NCBI RefSeq assembly: GCF_000003815.2
Contig: NC_049993.1
Location: 9,445,458-9,509,457, forward strand
From: Branchiostoma floridae
Lineage: Eukaryota > Chordata > Leptocardii > Amphioxiformes > Branchiostomatidae
DNA: 64,000 bases
Reading direction: 5' to 3'
Shown here: in pieces, positions 48,301 to 59,357 of the stretch
How positions within the stretch are numbered: the stretch's first letter is position 1
How the letters are laid out: every line of letters begins with the position of its first letter
Position numbers and translations under genes: made by a program
Notes under the pieces: model-generated
Seen by the model: only the letters and a program-made list of their open reading frames with translations
Databases searched by the model: none
What the model was told of the DNA's origin: nothing

Positions 48301-51300
48301 GGTGTTTCCCAATGTAGCACACATGCCATATGACTGGTGGAGAGATGCACTCCTCTAGGAGCACTGGGTACTGGTGAACACAAGCAACAAAAATGTCAGG
48401 TGATTGAGATGCAATGGTACAAAATGATTCTTTGATTTGTAGAATTTCATAACATCTTCTATGAGATACTTATCATTCAAGCATTAGCATGGCTGATTGC
48501 TAGCCATATTAACACTATTGAAAGGAAAGATTTAGCTAGAAAGCAAAAACATGCATGTAACAGAATTGAAGTAAATGAAGATATTGTCAAAATCACTTTT
48601 TAGAAGTTCCCTTCTTGCACAATTTGGCTGATGCAATGGCCTAGGGGTGTTCCTTTTGCATGCAAAGGATGCAGGTTTAGGCTAAAGAATAAAAATAGTC
48701 GCTACAGAAGTGGAGATGGGCACTGCTCTACACACCAAAGGCTTGGGAAGGATTTTAATGAATCAACAAACATTTAACATATTCTATACTTACGTCCATC
48801 ACTGGTTGTGCTGTTGGCTCTACTTTCAAATCCCCTACACGGACCAAGGTTATATGGAACCACCTTAAAAACAAGCAAATGATGTGTTATGTATAACTAT
48901 AAGATACAAATTTGTACTTAAATTCATGATGCTAGTATAAGCAATGTGTTACACCAAAAGGTTACCTTTATACCAGCTATGTAGATACAGATGTGACCAA
49001 AATTAATTCAGCATGATTTACCCTCTGCATACTAGGGCTGGGTATCGGTACAGCGTACGGGTACAAAACCGTTTTTTCTTATTGGACAAGTCCAGAAAAA
49101 CCGGACCTGAAAAAATTGGGTGGACCGGATGTTGGACCGATTAGAAAATAAACAGATTATTTTATCAGCCATTCACGCATTTTGGCGCTTGCAGGTGGAA
49201 GAAAATAACAAGAGTGAAGTAGAGTAGAGTTTATAGTAATTTCTACCAAGTTTTACAGCCAATCGTACAGGAGGTGCAGTTAGCGCTGTACGATTTTAAA
49301 ATGCCAGTGTAAGTCTAATACTCCACCAGGCAGATTTCTTTGTAGTGAAATGTACCATTGGTATGAGTCATACTGAATCAGGTCCAGGTTCAGGTCCGGA
49401 CCTGGACCTGATCCTTTGGACCTGAACCGGACCTGGACCGGAATTTTCTGTACCGGTAACCACCCCTAGTGCATACCTGTAGATGCACACAAATTTGTAC
49501 TGGCTGCAACAGAAGCTGGATAAGGTTAAAAGAACACATCATATGATCATCACATGATGTTCACATGATCATCACATGATCTTAACATGTCTTGCTCATG
49601 ACATTGAGGTTCTTTTGAATTATCTTTGTTAGAGTTGATGCAATACTTACTCTGACAGTGTATTTTGTTGCTGGAACCAAACCCTGGTATCTCACTTGCA
49701 GGGTGTCACCAGAACCCAGACTGTTATCAGCCACCTTTATATAACCTCTAAATAGTTCCACTTCGTACTTGTACAACTCTCCATTCAGTGCTTCTGGCTC
49801 CACCCAGGTGGCAACAAGGATGGTTGAAGAGATGTTGGTAAGTTGCAGAGACCTGACTGGTGTAGGATCTGTAATAGATACATTATGATAAATGTCAGTG
49901 AAACATTGAACTGATAATGTACATGTTATTACAAAATAAAGAGATCCTAACTAGCAGTTTTTTTAAACTATTTCACATCATGTATTGTTTTACTTCAATT
50001 TGGCTCTTTAGTGAATTGGTTGCTTGACAATATGCATACATTATAGGCAACAGTAACAGGGGTGGACCCACTGGACAGAGCCGCATGGAAGCGCAGTGTA
50101 CTGCCTACCCGTGTCAGGGATCCAAGCAGCAGTATAATCAAATAATGAATACTACTAACTCTCAATAAACAAAAACAAATTTGCATGAAAAATGGATGAC
50201 AGACAGACAACAAACTCACATCCAGAATTTGTCCGTTTGGTGACCCATGGATGCCAGGCACCCACACCGTTGGTGACCAGAGCTCTCACTGAGACCTCAT
50301 ACGATGTGTAGGACTGCAGATCTTGCACCACATACGTGGTCCCAGTTGTGGCATTACTGATGACTTGTGGCAAGTCTCCTGTACCAGCGAGTCTGTAGCT
50401 GATGTCGTAGCCTGTAACTTCAGCTTGGTGTTGGGCAGGTGGATTCCAGCGCAGGGTCAACCGTCCTTTCCCACAGGAACCACTGGCAGTGAAAGCCTCG
50501 AGGTCACCTGGTACCAACATGGCTGGATCTGGAAGGAATTAGAAAACATCATGAAGTTTAACACTCTTTTATTTTGGTTAACACATTTTAAATCCATAGA
50601 CAGCATGATAAACATGTAGCTAAGACAATTACTTCAATCTACCATAATAAAACAGGTAATACAAGGGTAGTCAATTTACAATTATTATATCATAGAGCCA
50701 AAAGGTATCAACCAATCAGAAGGCACCATTACCCAGATCACTTATATGGCTACACACTCATTCCAAGGTTTCCATTGGTCCAATTTTTTTTGTCACCAAT
50801 AATGGGTTATACATTACCTATGTCACAGTGGGCACCGATGTTCCCATCACTACAGGTACACATGTAACCGTTCTGTCTGTCCACACAGGTTCCTCCTGTG
50901 CAGGGGTTCGACTGGCACTCATCTACATCTGTGAGGAGAGGACAACATGTTTTCTGAGATATCCTAACCTTTATCCTGTGTTATTTGTATTACCTTATGA
51001 CATTAGGCAGCAAGGGGATTATGGTAGCCTAATTAAGGTCCCAAATGCAATACTTGCATTCCTCCTCATCACAGTTCATGACCTGAGTTCATTTCCTGAT
51101 CCACATGGCTTGCTTTATCCAACAAGTGTATCTGTTGTCCTCTCTGTCTTCCACATTGACCCTGTTCTATTACACAGTTATTTCTTGCAACATGGTTTGT
51201 CACTGCTGATTTCTTTTAGTTTGTTTGTTTAGCTTGTTTCACATACAACTGTATATGTGACCAGTAAACTGCCTTAACACACCAATTTTGTACAGTAAGA

Positions 51301-54300
51301 ACATGCTGCATAGGACTGAGCCATAAGGTTTAATTCACTCTCTCCGGTTGGACCCCTACTTTTCCTTCTCAGCTACTTCTTTTGCACTGTCATGTACCTT
51401 CCCACCTTGATTCTCTCATTGATAAGTAATTACAATTATAAGAACTTGACACTGACCTTGATCACAGTTAGCTCCAGTCCATCCAGGTGTGCAGTTACAG
51501 GTGTAGGTAGCGCTGCCTGCAGGTGGGGTGTTCACACATGCAGCTCCGTTCTTACACGGCTGACTCAGACACTCGTCAACATCTAGAGCAAAGAGTGGGG
51601 AAATACCAGTAAGACTTCTTCCATTCATGGATAATTTCATCAGGTTGGTAGATGGCTGTGTGCCAAAAATCTGGGTTGGCTAAACAGTTCTTCTTGTTAA
51701 ACCTACTATACTCTCCTGACAAGGTTGCCCAGACCACCTATATTCAAATCATGAAATACTCTCATGTCCCTAATAAACATACCTTCCGGAATAAACATAC
51801 CCCCCGGACAAATCTTCAAAATCTAATAAACATACCCCACGGAATAAACATACCCCCCGGAAAATGACCAAATTGACATGTAGACTGTGTCCATGCTACT
51901 TCTGTTCAAGGGAAAGCAGATAATAAGCAGGTAGGTTATTTTTATTTACTTATACCTGATCACCAAATCAAAATATAGCTGTATGAATAATGAATATTGA
52001 ATAACTATAGATATATCTTGTTCAAATTATAATATTTTCTCCATTTTCTAATGAAAGGTATACAGACTCCTAACCGGGGGCCAACAGTGCTTTCAAATTC
52101 AACAAGTGAAAATTTACATGATAACGTTACATGAATTTTCTACTCAGAACTTGAAGCAAGTAAATATAGTTATAATAATAATAATAAATATTTTGTACAT
52201 TACTTAAAATTACTGGCATATCAATAAAATCATTATAAATATAGCTCCAAGTACTCAACCATATGTTTTAGACATTACCACCAATTAAAACACACATCAA
52301 CACTCCCAAAATGGACACAAACTGTTCACAAAGTTTTTGTGAGAGCTCGTCTGTGAAGTAGCCCAACATTCAGGCCACAAATAGTAAATATGTTACAGAT
52401 TATATTTTGACACTAGAAACCGCTAAAATTAGAAAATTTTATGATTATTTCTGAAATTCAACACTCTGAAAATATATATGACATTTTGTGCCCATCATTA
52501 CACCGAAATAAAATCATTTTCACCCGTTTACGGCCTCATTTTAGTGATTCGAATCTGCCTCCCAACAGGGTGCTAGCTTTACTGTCAGTGCGTGTTATTC
52601 CTGGCAGCCATGTTGGATCAGTTTCGGTCTTTTTCTTCAAGTTTAAAGCTGTTTTTAGCGACGGATTTCTGCTGTTTTTGGACAATTTGCGGCCCCAAAA
52701 CTCACATTACAAGGGAAAGAAGGTTCTAATTGTTGTTTCTTATGTGAAGGAATTATTCGTCCGCCCCGTTGTCGCTGCCGATAGCGCATGGAACCACATG
52801 GTCGGAAATATACTGTACATGCTAAAATTATGTGATCAGTGTGTTCATTTACGATGTAAATAGAGACTGTAAAAGTTGTTTATATAAAAAAATTGCGCTT
52901 CAAAACGTCAGTGTGGCGGCTTATTTTCCCAATAATAACATTTAGTTTGTACATTCATAGCGAAATCGACCGATATTTTACATAATCGCTAGGATGTTTG
53001 GGTCACAGTGGAGGGGAAATCCGAGCAGCTTCGGCCGAAAATAGTGAATTTTGAGCAAAAATACTGCGGACATATGGACAGAAAACCCCAAACTTTTTAT
53101 TATGCGGTTGTCCCTGGTTAGCAAAGCCCCAATTTTCAAAAAAATAATAAACGTACCGTCCCAAATAAGAACGTACCGGGTGGAATTTTCCTGGGAAAAA
53201 AATAAACGTCCCGGTACGTTTATTAGGGACATGAGAGTAATTTCATCAGGTTTGTACTATGTATATAAATTGTAGATCATCCAGGCTGTATATCAAAAGT
53301 CTCCTGAATAGTCACACTGGCTCTGTTAAACAGTTCTTCTTTTTAACCTACCCTCCTGACAGAACTGCCCTGTCCACCTATATTCAAATCAGGAATAATT
53401 TCATCAGGTTTGTAGATCATCCAGGCTGTGTATCAAAAGTCTCTTGAATGATCACACTGGGTCTGTTAAGGTCATACTGGGTCTGTTAAACAGCTCTTCT
53501 TGTTAAACCTACCCTCCTGACAGGACTGCCCTTTCCACCCAGCCTCACACCCTCCAAACAGACATCTCCCATCTTCAAGGCTACATTCATCGGGTAAGTA
53601 ACAGTGGCAGGTCCCGGTACAGTCAGGGCCAAACTTCCCCTCATCACAAACTAAAAGGGAAATACGACAAAAAAGGAAACAACAAAAATGACATTTGAAA
53701 AAAGCATGAAAAGGGAAATATCTTCAGATTTCTATTTTCTCCCCATACACTGCATTCCTTTGGTTCAAAATCTTGCTGTCAGTTTCTGCACACATAATCT
53801 CTTTGTATAATGCTAAAATGTTGGGAAGAAAAATATATAGGATACAATTAAAACATGCATAAAAGAACTTGCATACTATGAAAAATACCCTACATCAGCT
53901 TGCAGAATGTATAATATTTTACACAAGTTTTGTTTGCTTGGTTGACAATTTAGTTATCTATTGCAACTTATAATGCTTCCATGTCAGAAAGAGATGTTGC
54001 TTAGCTGCATTCAACTAACCCTAAACCTGAACTATCTAACATTTAGAGGTACCGTATACCTGTTTGACACTGTCCACCTTGGTACCCAGGAGTACAATGA
54101 GGTCCAGTGCCATAAGGACAGAACCCAAAAGTCTTGGAGCAGACACCGCCGTTAGCACAATGTCCGCAGTTCTGTTTACAGTCTTCACCATAGTAACCAT
54201 CACCACATGCTATATGTAGTACAGGTTACAGAGCACAAGGGAAGGGAAGAGAAGCAGGTAAGGTTTATTATGGGAAGGGTCTAATCAAAGGGATAATTAC

Positions 54301-57300
54301 AAAGCAATATTGAAAAGTAAGCAATGGAAGGTATTACTGTAATGGAGATAAAGGTATTGGGGAGGGCTTGATCATGCAGGGAAAGTAAAACTAAAAAAAG
54401 GAAAGTTTTACTTCACACAGTACCATCAACCTCATTTTTCCTGTGACTTCTAACTTCTAAGCAGTGCTGTGTAGTAGAAGCCCTGGAAGGATGTGGATAA
54501 AAGGAAAAGAAGGAAAGGAAAGAGAGAGATAAGAAAAAAAGGAAATGAATGAATAAGTATATGAGATGATGGATGAGAAAGCCATTAGATGAAAGATAGT
54601 AGAGTGAGAGAGAAAAATAAAGAGCACCATATTTGTAGAAATAATGCAACTCCATTTGTAACTGACCTAAAGAAGAAACCCAATCTATTACACTACTTTT
54701 CAATTCCAGACAGCACTTGAAAGAGTTACCTGTTTGACATAGTATACCCGTATACCCAGGGGCACAGCGGGGAGTGTTGTAGGGACAGTACCCAGAAATC
54801 TTGTTACAGACAGCACTGTTAGCACAGTGTCCACACTGTTGTCTGCAGCCATCACCATAATAACCATCACCACATGCTAGTACAGGTTACACAGCACAAC
54901 AGAAGGGGAACAGAAATAGGTAAGATTAATGAAGATTAAAGAATAGAAATTTAAAAAAAGAACACTTTCAAAATGCAAGATATTATTGGAAGGCACTTAG
55001 TAGAAGGTATCATCTTAATAAAGAGACGGCATAGACTCAGATCTAATTGAAGTGTTTGATCATACATGGAAAGTAAAACTGAAAAAAGTAAAAGAATTTA
55101 GATTTTGTTTCCCGCAGTGCCCACACTTTCATTTTCCTGAAAGATCTCTAGTGGGCAGTCAGAAGAGAGATATGAATGAATGCATGAATAAATGAATGGG
55201 TATGATGGTAGACAAATGAATGAATGACTAAATAAATGAAAGAGAAGGCAGAGGAAAATGAAAAGGGCCATACATTGTACTTGACAAAATACTGCAGCTC
55301 TTTTGCATCACATTAAGAGATTCAGTTCCATAAAAACATAACCCATCCCACGCACTACTTTTCACAGTAAAAAATCACTCCTGTACATAACACTATAAAC
55401 TGTTACCTCTTTGACATCGTATACCCATATACCCTGGGGCACAGCGGGGGCTGGAGTCAGGACAGTACCCATTGGTTTTGTCACAGAAATCACCGTTAGC
55501 ACACTGTCCACACTCTCTGCAGCTCGCACCATAGAAACCATCACCACATGCCTCTACAGTTTAACATGAAAAGAAGCAGTTAAACAAAATAAAACACCGA
55601 AATGATAGAAATCAGAGATAAGTACCTTAAGAAAAACATAACTTAAAGAATTCTTTGACCCAAAGAAACTGATAGAAAAGCACCTGTTAGATTGGTGAAG
55701 GACACAGAAAGACGTTTAAGTCTTGGTCTTCTTGCACATGCACTAATGAGGACACACATGTATACCTACACCAATCAAATGAAGTACATAATCATCTATG
55801 CAATTACCAATAGGCAGGGCTGGCTTGATCATCATGGTGCTCTTCTGGAGTGAGTAGTTTGATCCTCTCCATGAAGCCCAGATCAGTCCTTGTTTCTCAC
55901 ATGCTACGGGGTTGCTTGGATCCTCTTTGCAGTCGGTTAGATAGTAACCATTTAACGTGCCCTGGCCACATGACGTAGGATACCACCAACCGCCCCTTCC
56001 GTTGTAGTTTGCACAGCTAACAGTTGCATTGTCATTGTCCTGATCCTTTGTTGAGAACTTCATCCCATTGGAAGTAGTGAAACTGTCCCCAGTAGTCCCA
56101 GCATAGCCTCCTATCTGTAGAGTGTACTTACTGGTGGCATCACCGACCGCAAACTGGGAGTACTCTGCATGTGCAACTGTGTTTGTCCAGTCTTCTAATA
56201 TGACCACAAGTTTATACGCTTTCTGTGAAGTGAGTTGGTGGATCCTGTCCAGACCCAGCCAAAAGTCTTCAGTATATACAGAGCCAAATCCATTCACATA
56301 CTCGTACCATGTTTTGTCAAAAGCTGGGGTACCGCTTTGTCTCTTCTGTATAACAGTCCAGCCACCACCTCCATAGGTCATATCACAAAGAGCATTGAAG
56401 GCAGGGGTACCAATAGGGAAGACACCATCCTCTCTTTGGCCATTATCATATAGATCAGCACAGTCCTGGGCTAAGACCTGTCCGCCTGAAAGAAGAAAAG
56501 AAAACAAGATTAAAATATTTGTGACAGAAATCAAAGTCACTTCAATAAGAAACATATTTCAATTTTATATCTATATCCAATTTTTAACTACAAAATGTAT
56601 GGATGGATGGCATAAAAGAAAACATGTTAGAAAATAATGGAGTGGATCAATTCAATTCAATTCAGTTCAGTATCGTAGTACGAGGTGGGATAAAGAATGC
56701 CACTTCAGACTTCTCGGTCCAGCATCATTTGAAGTGGATCATTTGCTCAAAAAAGGAGATGAAATGGATAAAAGAAACCACAGATCTTTTGAAACAGTGA
56801 TAGGACATTTTCTACAAAAGGTCTGTTTTAAAGCTGATTACATATACAGTTGTATGTAAAACCCAGGGTATCATAAGTCAAGCTCTGAGCAGGGATACAC
56901 ATCAAAGCTTCCTATACTGAAATACAAATACAAATCCCAAACAGTCACGCTGCCCAAACCACAAGAATATAATATATCACTGCTTCTTTGACCTCCTCTT
57001 TGACAAACAATCAGAGCTTTCCCTATACATATCACATTTCCCCCTGCTCTTCCTGTTGTAACTTCCTTCCCTGTCAATACTATTATGTTTCCACTGTGCA
57101 TCATAGCTTATCTCCTATAACAGCAGCGGGGAATAGGGCAACACCAACTGGATTCTATAGTTCTTACCACTTTGAAAAGGCTGAAAAATTTCAGTTTATA
57201 GAGTAACGGAGGTACTGATCCAGCAATAAATTTTAGTAAAAAGAAAAAAAAACTACCATTCATGGAAGATGTGCTACATTATATATTCTTGTTTGTTTCC

Positions 57301-58365
57301 TTCTTTTGTAAGTAGTCAATAAACCATACAACCAAAAACCATAAGGCTGGATTCCAATTTTGTGTACAGTAAGTTCAAGCTCTGTTTACGTCTGGGGTGA
57401 TACCGGAGAGTTTCAAAGTCATGGCTTTTTGAATGTGCTTGAGAGGTATATTTTTTCTCAAACATCCAGATCTTGCTGTAACATAATGCGCTGTCTGAAG
57501 GACCCCTATCAATTCAGTAGCATGAAAGTTAGTCAGGAGCAAATTCCGACCTCGTAACTCAAAAGCATGATTACCACAAATTGAACCACAGCACGCTACA
57601 TATTGTATGTCATTGTATTTGTGATGGATGTTTGGAAATGATACGGCTAATTAGCAGCACCCAATCACTTGTTTCCGCCTCATTTCACTCTGAAATGCCA
57701 TCAAGAACATGTTCTAAATCCAGTCAAAAGGCTGTGTTTTGACATGAAGTATGGGAATATAACATCTAGATGTGCTAAATAGTACATGTATGCTAGAGTC
57801 TATCTATGCAGATGCATTGACAAAGTCAAGAGTAATCTAATAAATACCCACAACATGTTTTCCATATCAATAATGCAAAAGCTCAGTTGATGAGCTTCAT
57901 TAATTTTTCATACATATCTAATGTTAGACTATACACTTCTATAACATGAAAATTATGATCGTCATAGTTCACATATCATATGATAGCGTTGACTAATAGA
58001 CTTCCTCCATCATCTAAATAGTGGGGAGGGGGGCATATAGAGCCAGCTATTCTCTGAGTTCTACGTATACTTCGTATTATTACTTCGGGTAAAATGCATG
58101 GGACGTCAACCTAGGAAACAGAATGGTTCGGTTCACGCTACAAAATGTTTAAGAAATCGGGAAGTAGGTGAGTTTTTTTTCGTGCTGTAAACATTTGACG
58201 AAACGCAGACTGGCTGTCAAGAAACCAAAACATTTCTTAGCCACGCCTTTCACTTTCGTAGACAAAATCGGTCATTTCTGAGACAATCGTGGAGAAACTT
58301 GAAGACTTACCGGTCAAGAAGATGCCGAGGATGGCTAGAACCGTCGCTCCCGGCCAGGGAGCCAT
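32736..58365 (-). CDS. Receptor tyrosine phosphatase with N-terminal fibrinogen-related domain
   Basis: 33 minus-strand exons sum to 5007 bp, an exact 1668 codons plus stop. Order: signal peptide ([19 protein letters not shown], 58311-58365); fibrinogen-related domain in one exon (55808-56485); EGF-like exons 55407-55553, 54730-54876, 54060-54209, 53513-53650, 51457-51582, 50818-50928; FN3 50220-50528, 49651-49868+48794-48863, 48267-48370+47368-47590; membrane-proximal exons 46434-46542, 45859-46002, 45358-45559 with RRKR at residues 935-938; membrane segment about 1000-1023 (44995-45134); juxtamembrane 44334-44467. D1: 42995-43174, 41992-42105, 41423-41520, 40766-40885, 39365-39513, 38474-38609, 37382-37531, with [18 protein letters not shown] (Asp1257) and [10 protein letters not shown] (Cys1288). 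D2: 36581-36674, 36170-36246, 35690-35824, 34525-34647, 34275-34328, 33805-33956, 33222-33357, 32736-32819, with WPE and [10 protein letters not shown] (Cys1595). It should dephosphorylate phosphotyrosine at the plasma membrane; the ligand is unknown. Confidence 0.9.
34569..35296 (-). repeat. Minisatellite of 78-79 bp made from an exon's 5' edge and its 3' splice site
   Basis: Nine units, counting the real exon 34525-34647, repeat at 78-79 bp. Each contains the acceptor (CCCCTGTTGTTACAG) and the first 54 or so exon bases, beginning GAAAAGTGCCACAAGTATTG, then returns to pyrimidine tract and acceptor. Start points of the unit (CTTTTCCTG on plus) are near 34642, 34721, 34799, 34878, 34957, 35036, 35115, 35194 and 35273. 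Each unit also contains CCAGGTGAAG, a possible weak donor. The array lies inside the D2 region. Confidence 0.9.
36945..37015 (+). repeat. Dispersed repeat copy (CTCAAGCAACTGGATATG family)
   Basis: It contains GGTACTCAAGCAACTGCATA, TTTTGAAAACAGTCAAACAT and GTAGCATCCAAACATC in the order seen at 21643 and 22456. A further partial, rearranged copy lies at 37243-37300. Confidence 0.65.
37460..38290 (-). repeat. Minisatellite of 120-121 bp made from the D1 terminal exon's 5' edge
   Basis: Seven units, counting the real exon 37382-37531. Each carries an acceptor (ATGTTCCAG) followed by 66 exon bases encoding [20 protein letters not shown] plus two residues, then GTGTCTCACACATG. The marker CCTGGAACAT starts at 37531, 37652, 37772, 37893, 38013, 38133 and 38254. 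Long apparent reading frames on the minus strand across this region are a by-product of the near-multiple-of-three period. Confidence 0.9.
38838..38888. repeat. Nested palindrome and direct repeat of TCGACACCGGCACC
   Basis: TCGACACCGG-CA-CCGGTGTCGA is a 22-bp palindrome (about 38848-38869), and its left half is repeated directly 20 bp on. It lies in a receptor-phosphatase intron. Nearby at 39057-39100 is a GGTGGTTTATTCGGTGGTTA-type short repeat. Confidence 0.6.
39325..39366 (-). repeat. (CA)n microsatellite that supplies a splice donor
   Basis: The exon ending in the catalytic TGC AG (39365-39513) is followed on the minus strand directly by GTGTGTGTG repeated for about 35 bases, so the donor GT is the first unit of a microsatellite. 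Length change here would not remove a GT but could shift donor strength or position. Confidence 0.85.
40268..40401 (+). repeat. Dispersed repeat, copy 1
   Basis: This shares about 130 bp with 48008-48141, including TGCACATGACTTTTTA, GGTGAAGGAGG, CCACCCTCTCGTCTA and CACTAAGTCTCACAGG. No coding capacity was seen. It lies in an intron. Confidence 0.8.
42455..43010 (-). repeat. Minisatellite of about 130 bp made from an exon's 3' edge and its 5' splice site
   Basis: The real exon 42995-43174 ends AACATCATCATGT followed by GTAAGG. The block CATCATCATGTGTAAGGAGC with its flanking intron recurs four more times, with ACATGATGAT on the plus strand near 42464, 42591, 42722, 42854 and the real site at 42994. 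Units also hold TTAGGGTAAGAGTTAGGGTT, which looks telomere-like but is only part of this repeat. Confidence 0.85.
44521..44705. mobile_element. MITE-like inverted pair of the CTCAAGCAACTGGATATG family
   Basis: The left arm starts TGCCAAAAAGCAGTTACTCA and runs to GGATATGATTTTGG. The right arm (44636-44683) is its inverted copy, from CCAAAATCATATCC to GAGTAACTGCTTTTTGGCA. It is followed by TATTACCTGGATGTCTACC, also a family block. It sits in the intron upstream of the juxtamembrane exon. Confidence 0.65.
46628..46790 (+). mobile_element. tRNA-derived SINE-like sequence
   Basis: GTGTAGTTCAGTGGTAAGC (A-box like) is followed 25-30 bp on by GTGTTTGATTCCG (B-box like), then by non-tRNA sequence. 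This is the layout of a tRNA-headed SINE. It lies in a receptor-phosphatase intron. Confidence 0.5.
48008..48141 (+). repeat. Dispersed repeat, copy 2
   Basis: This is the second copy of the repeat at 40268-40401, in another intron of the same gene and in the same orientation. Confidence 0.8.
48628..48690 (+). mobile_element. Short tRNA-like or SINE-like fragment
   Basis: AATGGCCTAGGGGTGTTCC (A-box like) and GATGCAGGTTTAGGC (degenerate B-box like) lie with tRNA-like spacing. It is too decayed to be a functional tRNA gene. Confidence 0.35.
49032..49469. mobile_element. 438-bp non-autonomous element with CTAGGG-type TIRs
   Basis: The ends are inverted and match 17 of 20 bases (CTAGGGCTGGGTATCGGTAC and CTAGGGGTGGTTACCGGTAC). 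It is flanked by TGCATA on both sides (49026-49031 and 49470-49475). The interior is rich in GGTCC/GGACC blocks and has no coding capacity. The TIR style recalls hAT elements, but the visible duplication is 6 bp rather than 8, so the family is uncertain. Confidence 0.75.
51650..53530 (-). repeat. Tandem copies of an EGF exon's 3' edge, split by a transposon
   Basis: The real exon 53513-53650 ends CCTGTCAGGAGG followed by GTAGGTTTAAC. Copies of this edge plus about 100 bp of intron occur near 53320-53420 (TTCTGTCAGGAGGGTAGGTT) and 51650-51757 (eroded: CCTTGTCAGGAGAGTATAG). The two copies are separated by the element at 51759-53237. Shared intron blocks include GAAGAACTGTTTAACAGA and GATGAAATTATTCC. 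Confidence 0.75.
51759..53237. mobile_element. 1.48-kb TA-flanked transposon with 20-bp perfect TIRs
   Basis: Both ends read CTCTCATGTCCCTAATAAAC in inverted orientation and are bordered by TA (51757-51758 and 53238-53239), as in Tc1/mariner-type insertions. Subterminal AATAAACRTACC motifs are repeated at both ends. The adjacent tandem copy near 53385-53410 preserves the empty site (TCAGGAATAATTTCATCAGG). The interior has one 140-codon reading frame (52441-52863) that I do not recognise as a transposase, so the element is probably non-autonomous. Confidence 0.85.
53513..55553 (-). repeat. Run of tandemly duplicated EGF-like exons
   Basis: Exons 55407-55553, 54730-54876 and 54060-54209 (147, 147 and 150 bp) share GDG-YYG, C-CANG and APGY-type motifs. 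They also share intron sequence outside the acceptors, for example GTAACCTGTACTAG and GTACTACATATAG. They are spaced 670-677 bp apart, indicating segmental duplication of exon plus intron. A fourth, more diverged exon at 53513-53650 ([17 protein letters not shown]) resembles the Tie-receptor or laminin EGF type. Confidence 0.8.
55808..56485 (-). other. Fibrinogen-related domain exon of the receptor phosphatase
   Basis: One 678-bp phase 1-1 exon encodes a full C-terminal fibrinogen-like (FReD) domain, about residues 19-244. Landmarks are [47 protein letters not shown], a calcium-loop-like [25 protein letters not shown] and ending WASWRG. The FReD family includes ficolins, angiopoietins, tenascins and FIBCD1 and binds sugars, acetyl groups or proteins. 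The splice phases join it cleanly to both the signal peptide and the first EGF exon, which argues against an artefactual fusion. Confidence 0.9.
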
Positions 58366-59357
58366 CTTCGGAAGCAGAAATCCGACTAAAATGTCCGTCT
58401 TTTCGACCCAAAGTGATACTTCTTCCGCTAAAAATCAACCCAGCCGCCTCGCACTTCCGCTTTGACTGTCTCACTGCGCAACCAGGAAACTTCCGCAGAA
58501 GATAGTCCCGCCGGAACCAGGAAATAAACAAATATTTACCACCAAAATATGGCGAAGTATAAGCACCCTATCATGTTCAATACCATTTATGGATAGAGTT
58601 ATCACATGAACTTGACCTAAGTTCAATTTTTATAAGTACCGACTATTCACTTCAGCGCATTGGTACAAGCCAGATGACCAGCGAGCTAAACCGGAAGTTC
58701 TGGTAGACTAAACCACTCCATAAAAGGGGGCGCCTAACAAATACGTCAAAGACTAAACAGGTGGCAGAGAAAATACCTTGTAAATTTTCCATTAGCAAAA
58801 AAAGTTCGAAAAACCCTTCGAAAAATACGAAATTACGTTAAAATTTTCTAGATGTATAATACTTTTATCTCTATTTCTTAGCTACAGATACGTTATTCTC
58901 TCAAATTCAGTCACAAAGGGCCACAAACTTTGACGAAGGGCAAAAAACGCCAGACTGGCTATCCAGGTCAGTTTGTGTATAAACCGGAAAAAGAATGGGC
59001 GCCGTGGTGATTTTCCGTTTTATACAGCGGGATTTTGTCGGTAAAAGTATAAACAAAAGTCACTCGGACTGCTTTGCCAATAAGTCAGGTATTTTGCGGG
59101 AAATTCCTGGTATGCTGGGCCGCAGGGTCACATGCCGAAAGTGCTGTCAACCATGCACTTGTCACACGGTGGACTAAAGTTTCAAGCACTGGGGAAGTGG
59201 AGAAGTTGAAATGCACGCAACCAGAATCTCACATTCATGTATCACTAGGACTTTCACATCGTGAAAAAAGATTTTGCTATATTAATTTTTTCATTCATGG
59301 GATCTCTTTCCATTGAGTGGGGTTAGCCTCCTAGGTGTCCTAAAACGACCCCTAACA

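Noticed and set aside
52441-52863. 140-codon plus-strand frame inside the TA transposon
   Set aside because: No DDE/DDD transposase pattern or other domain is visible and composition is A+T-driven; not reported as a gene.
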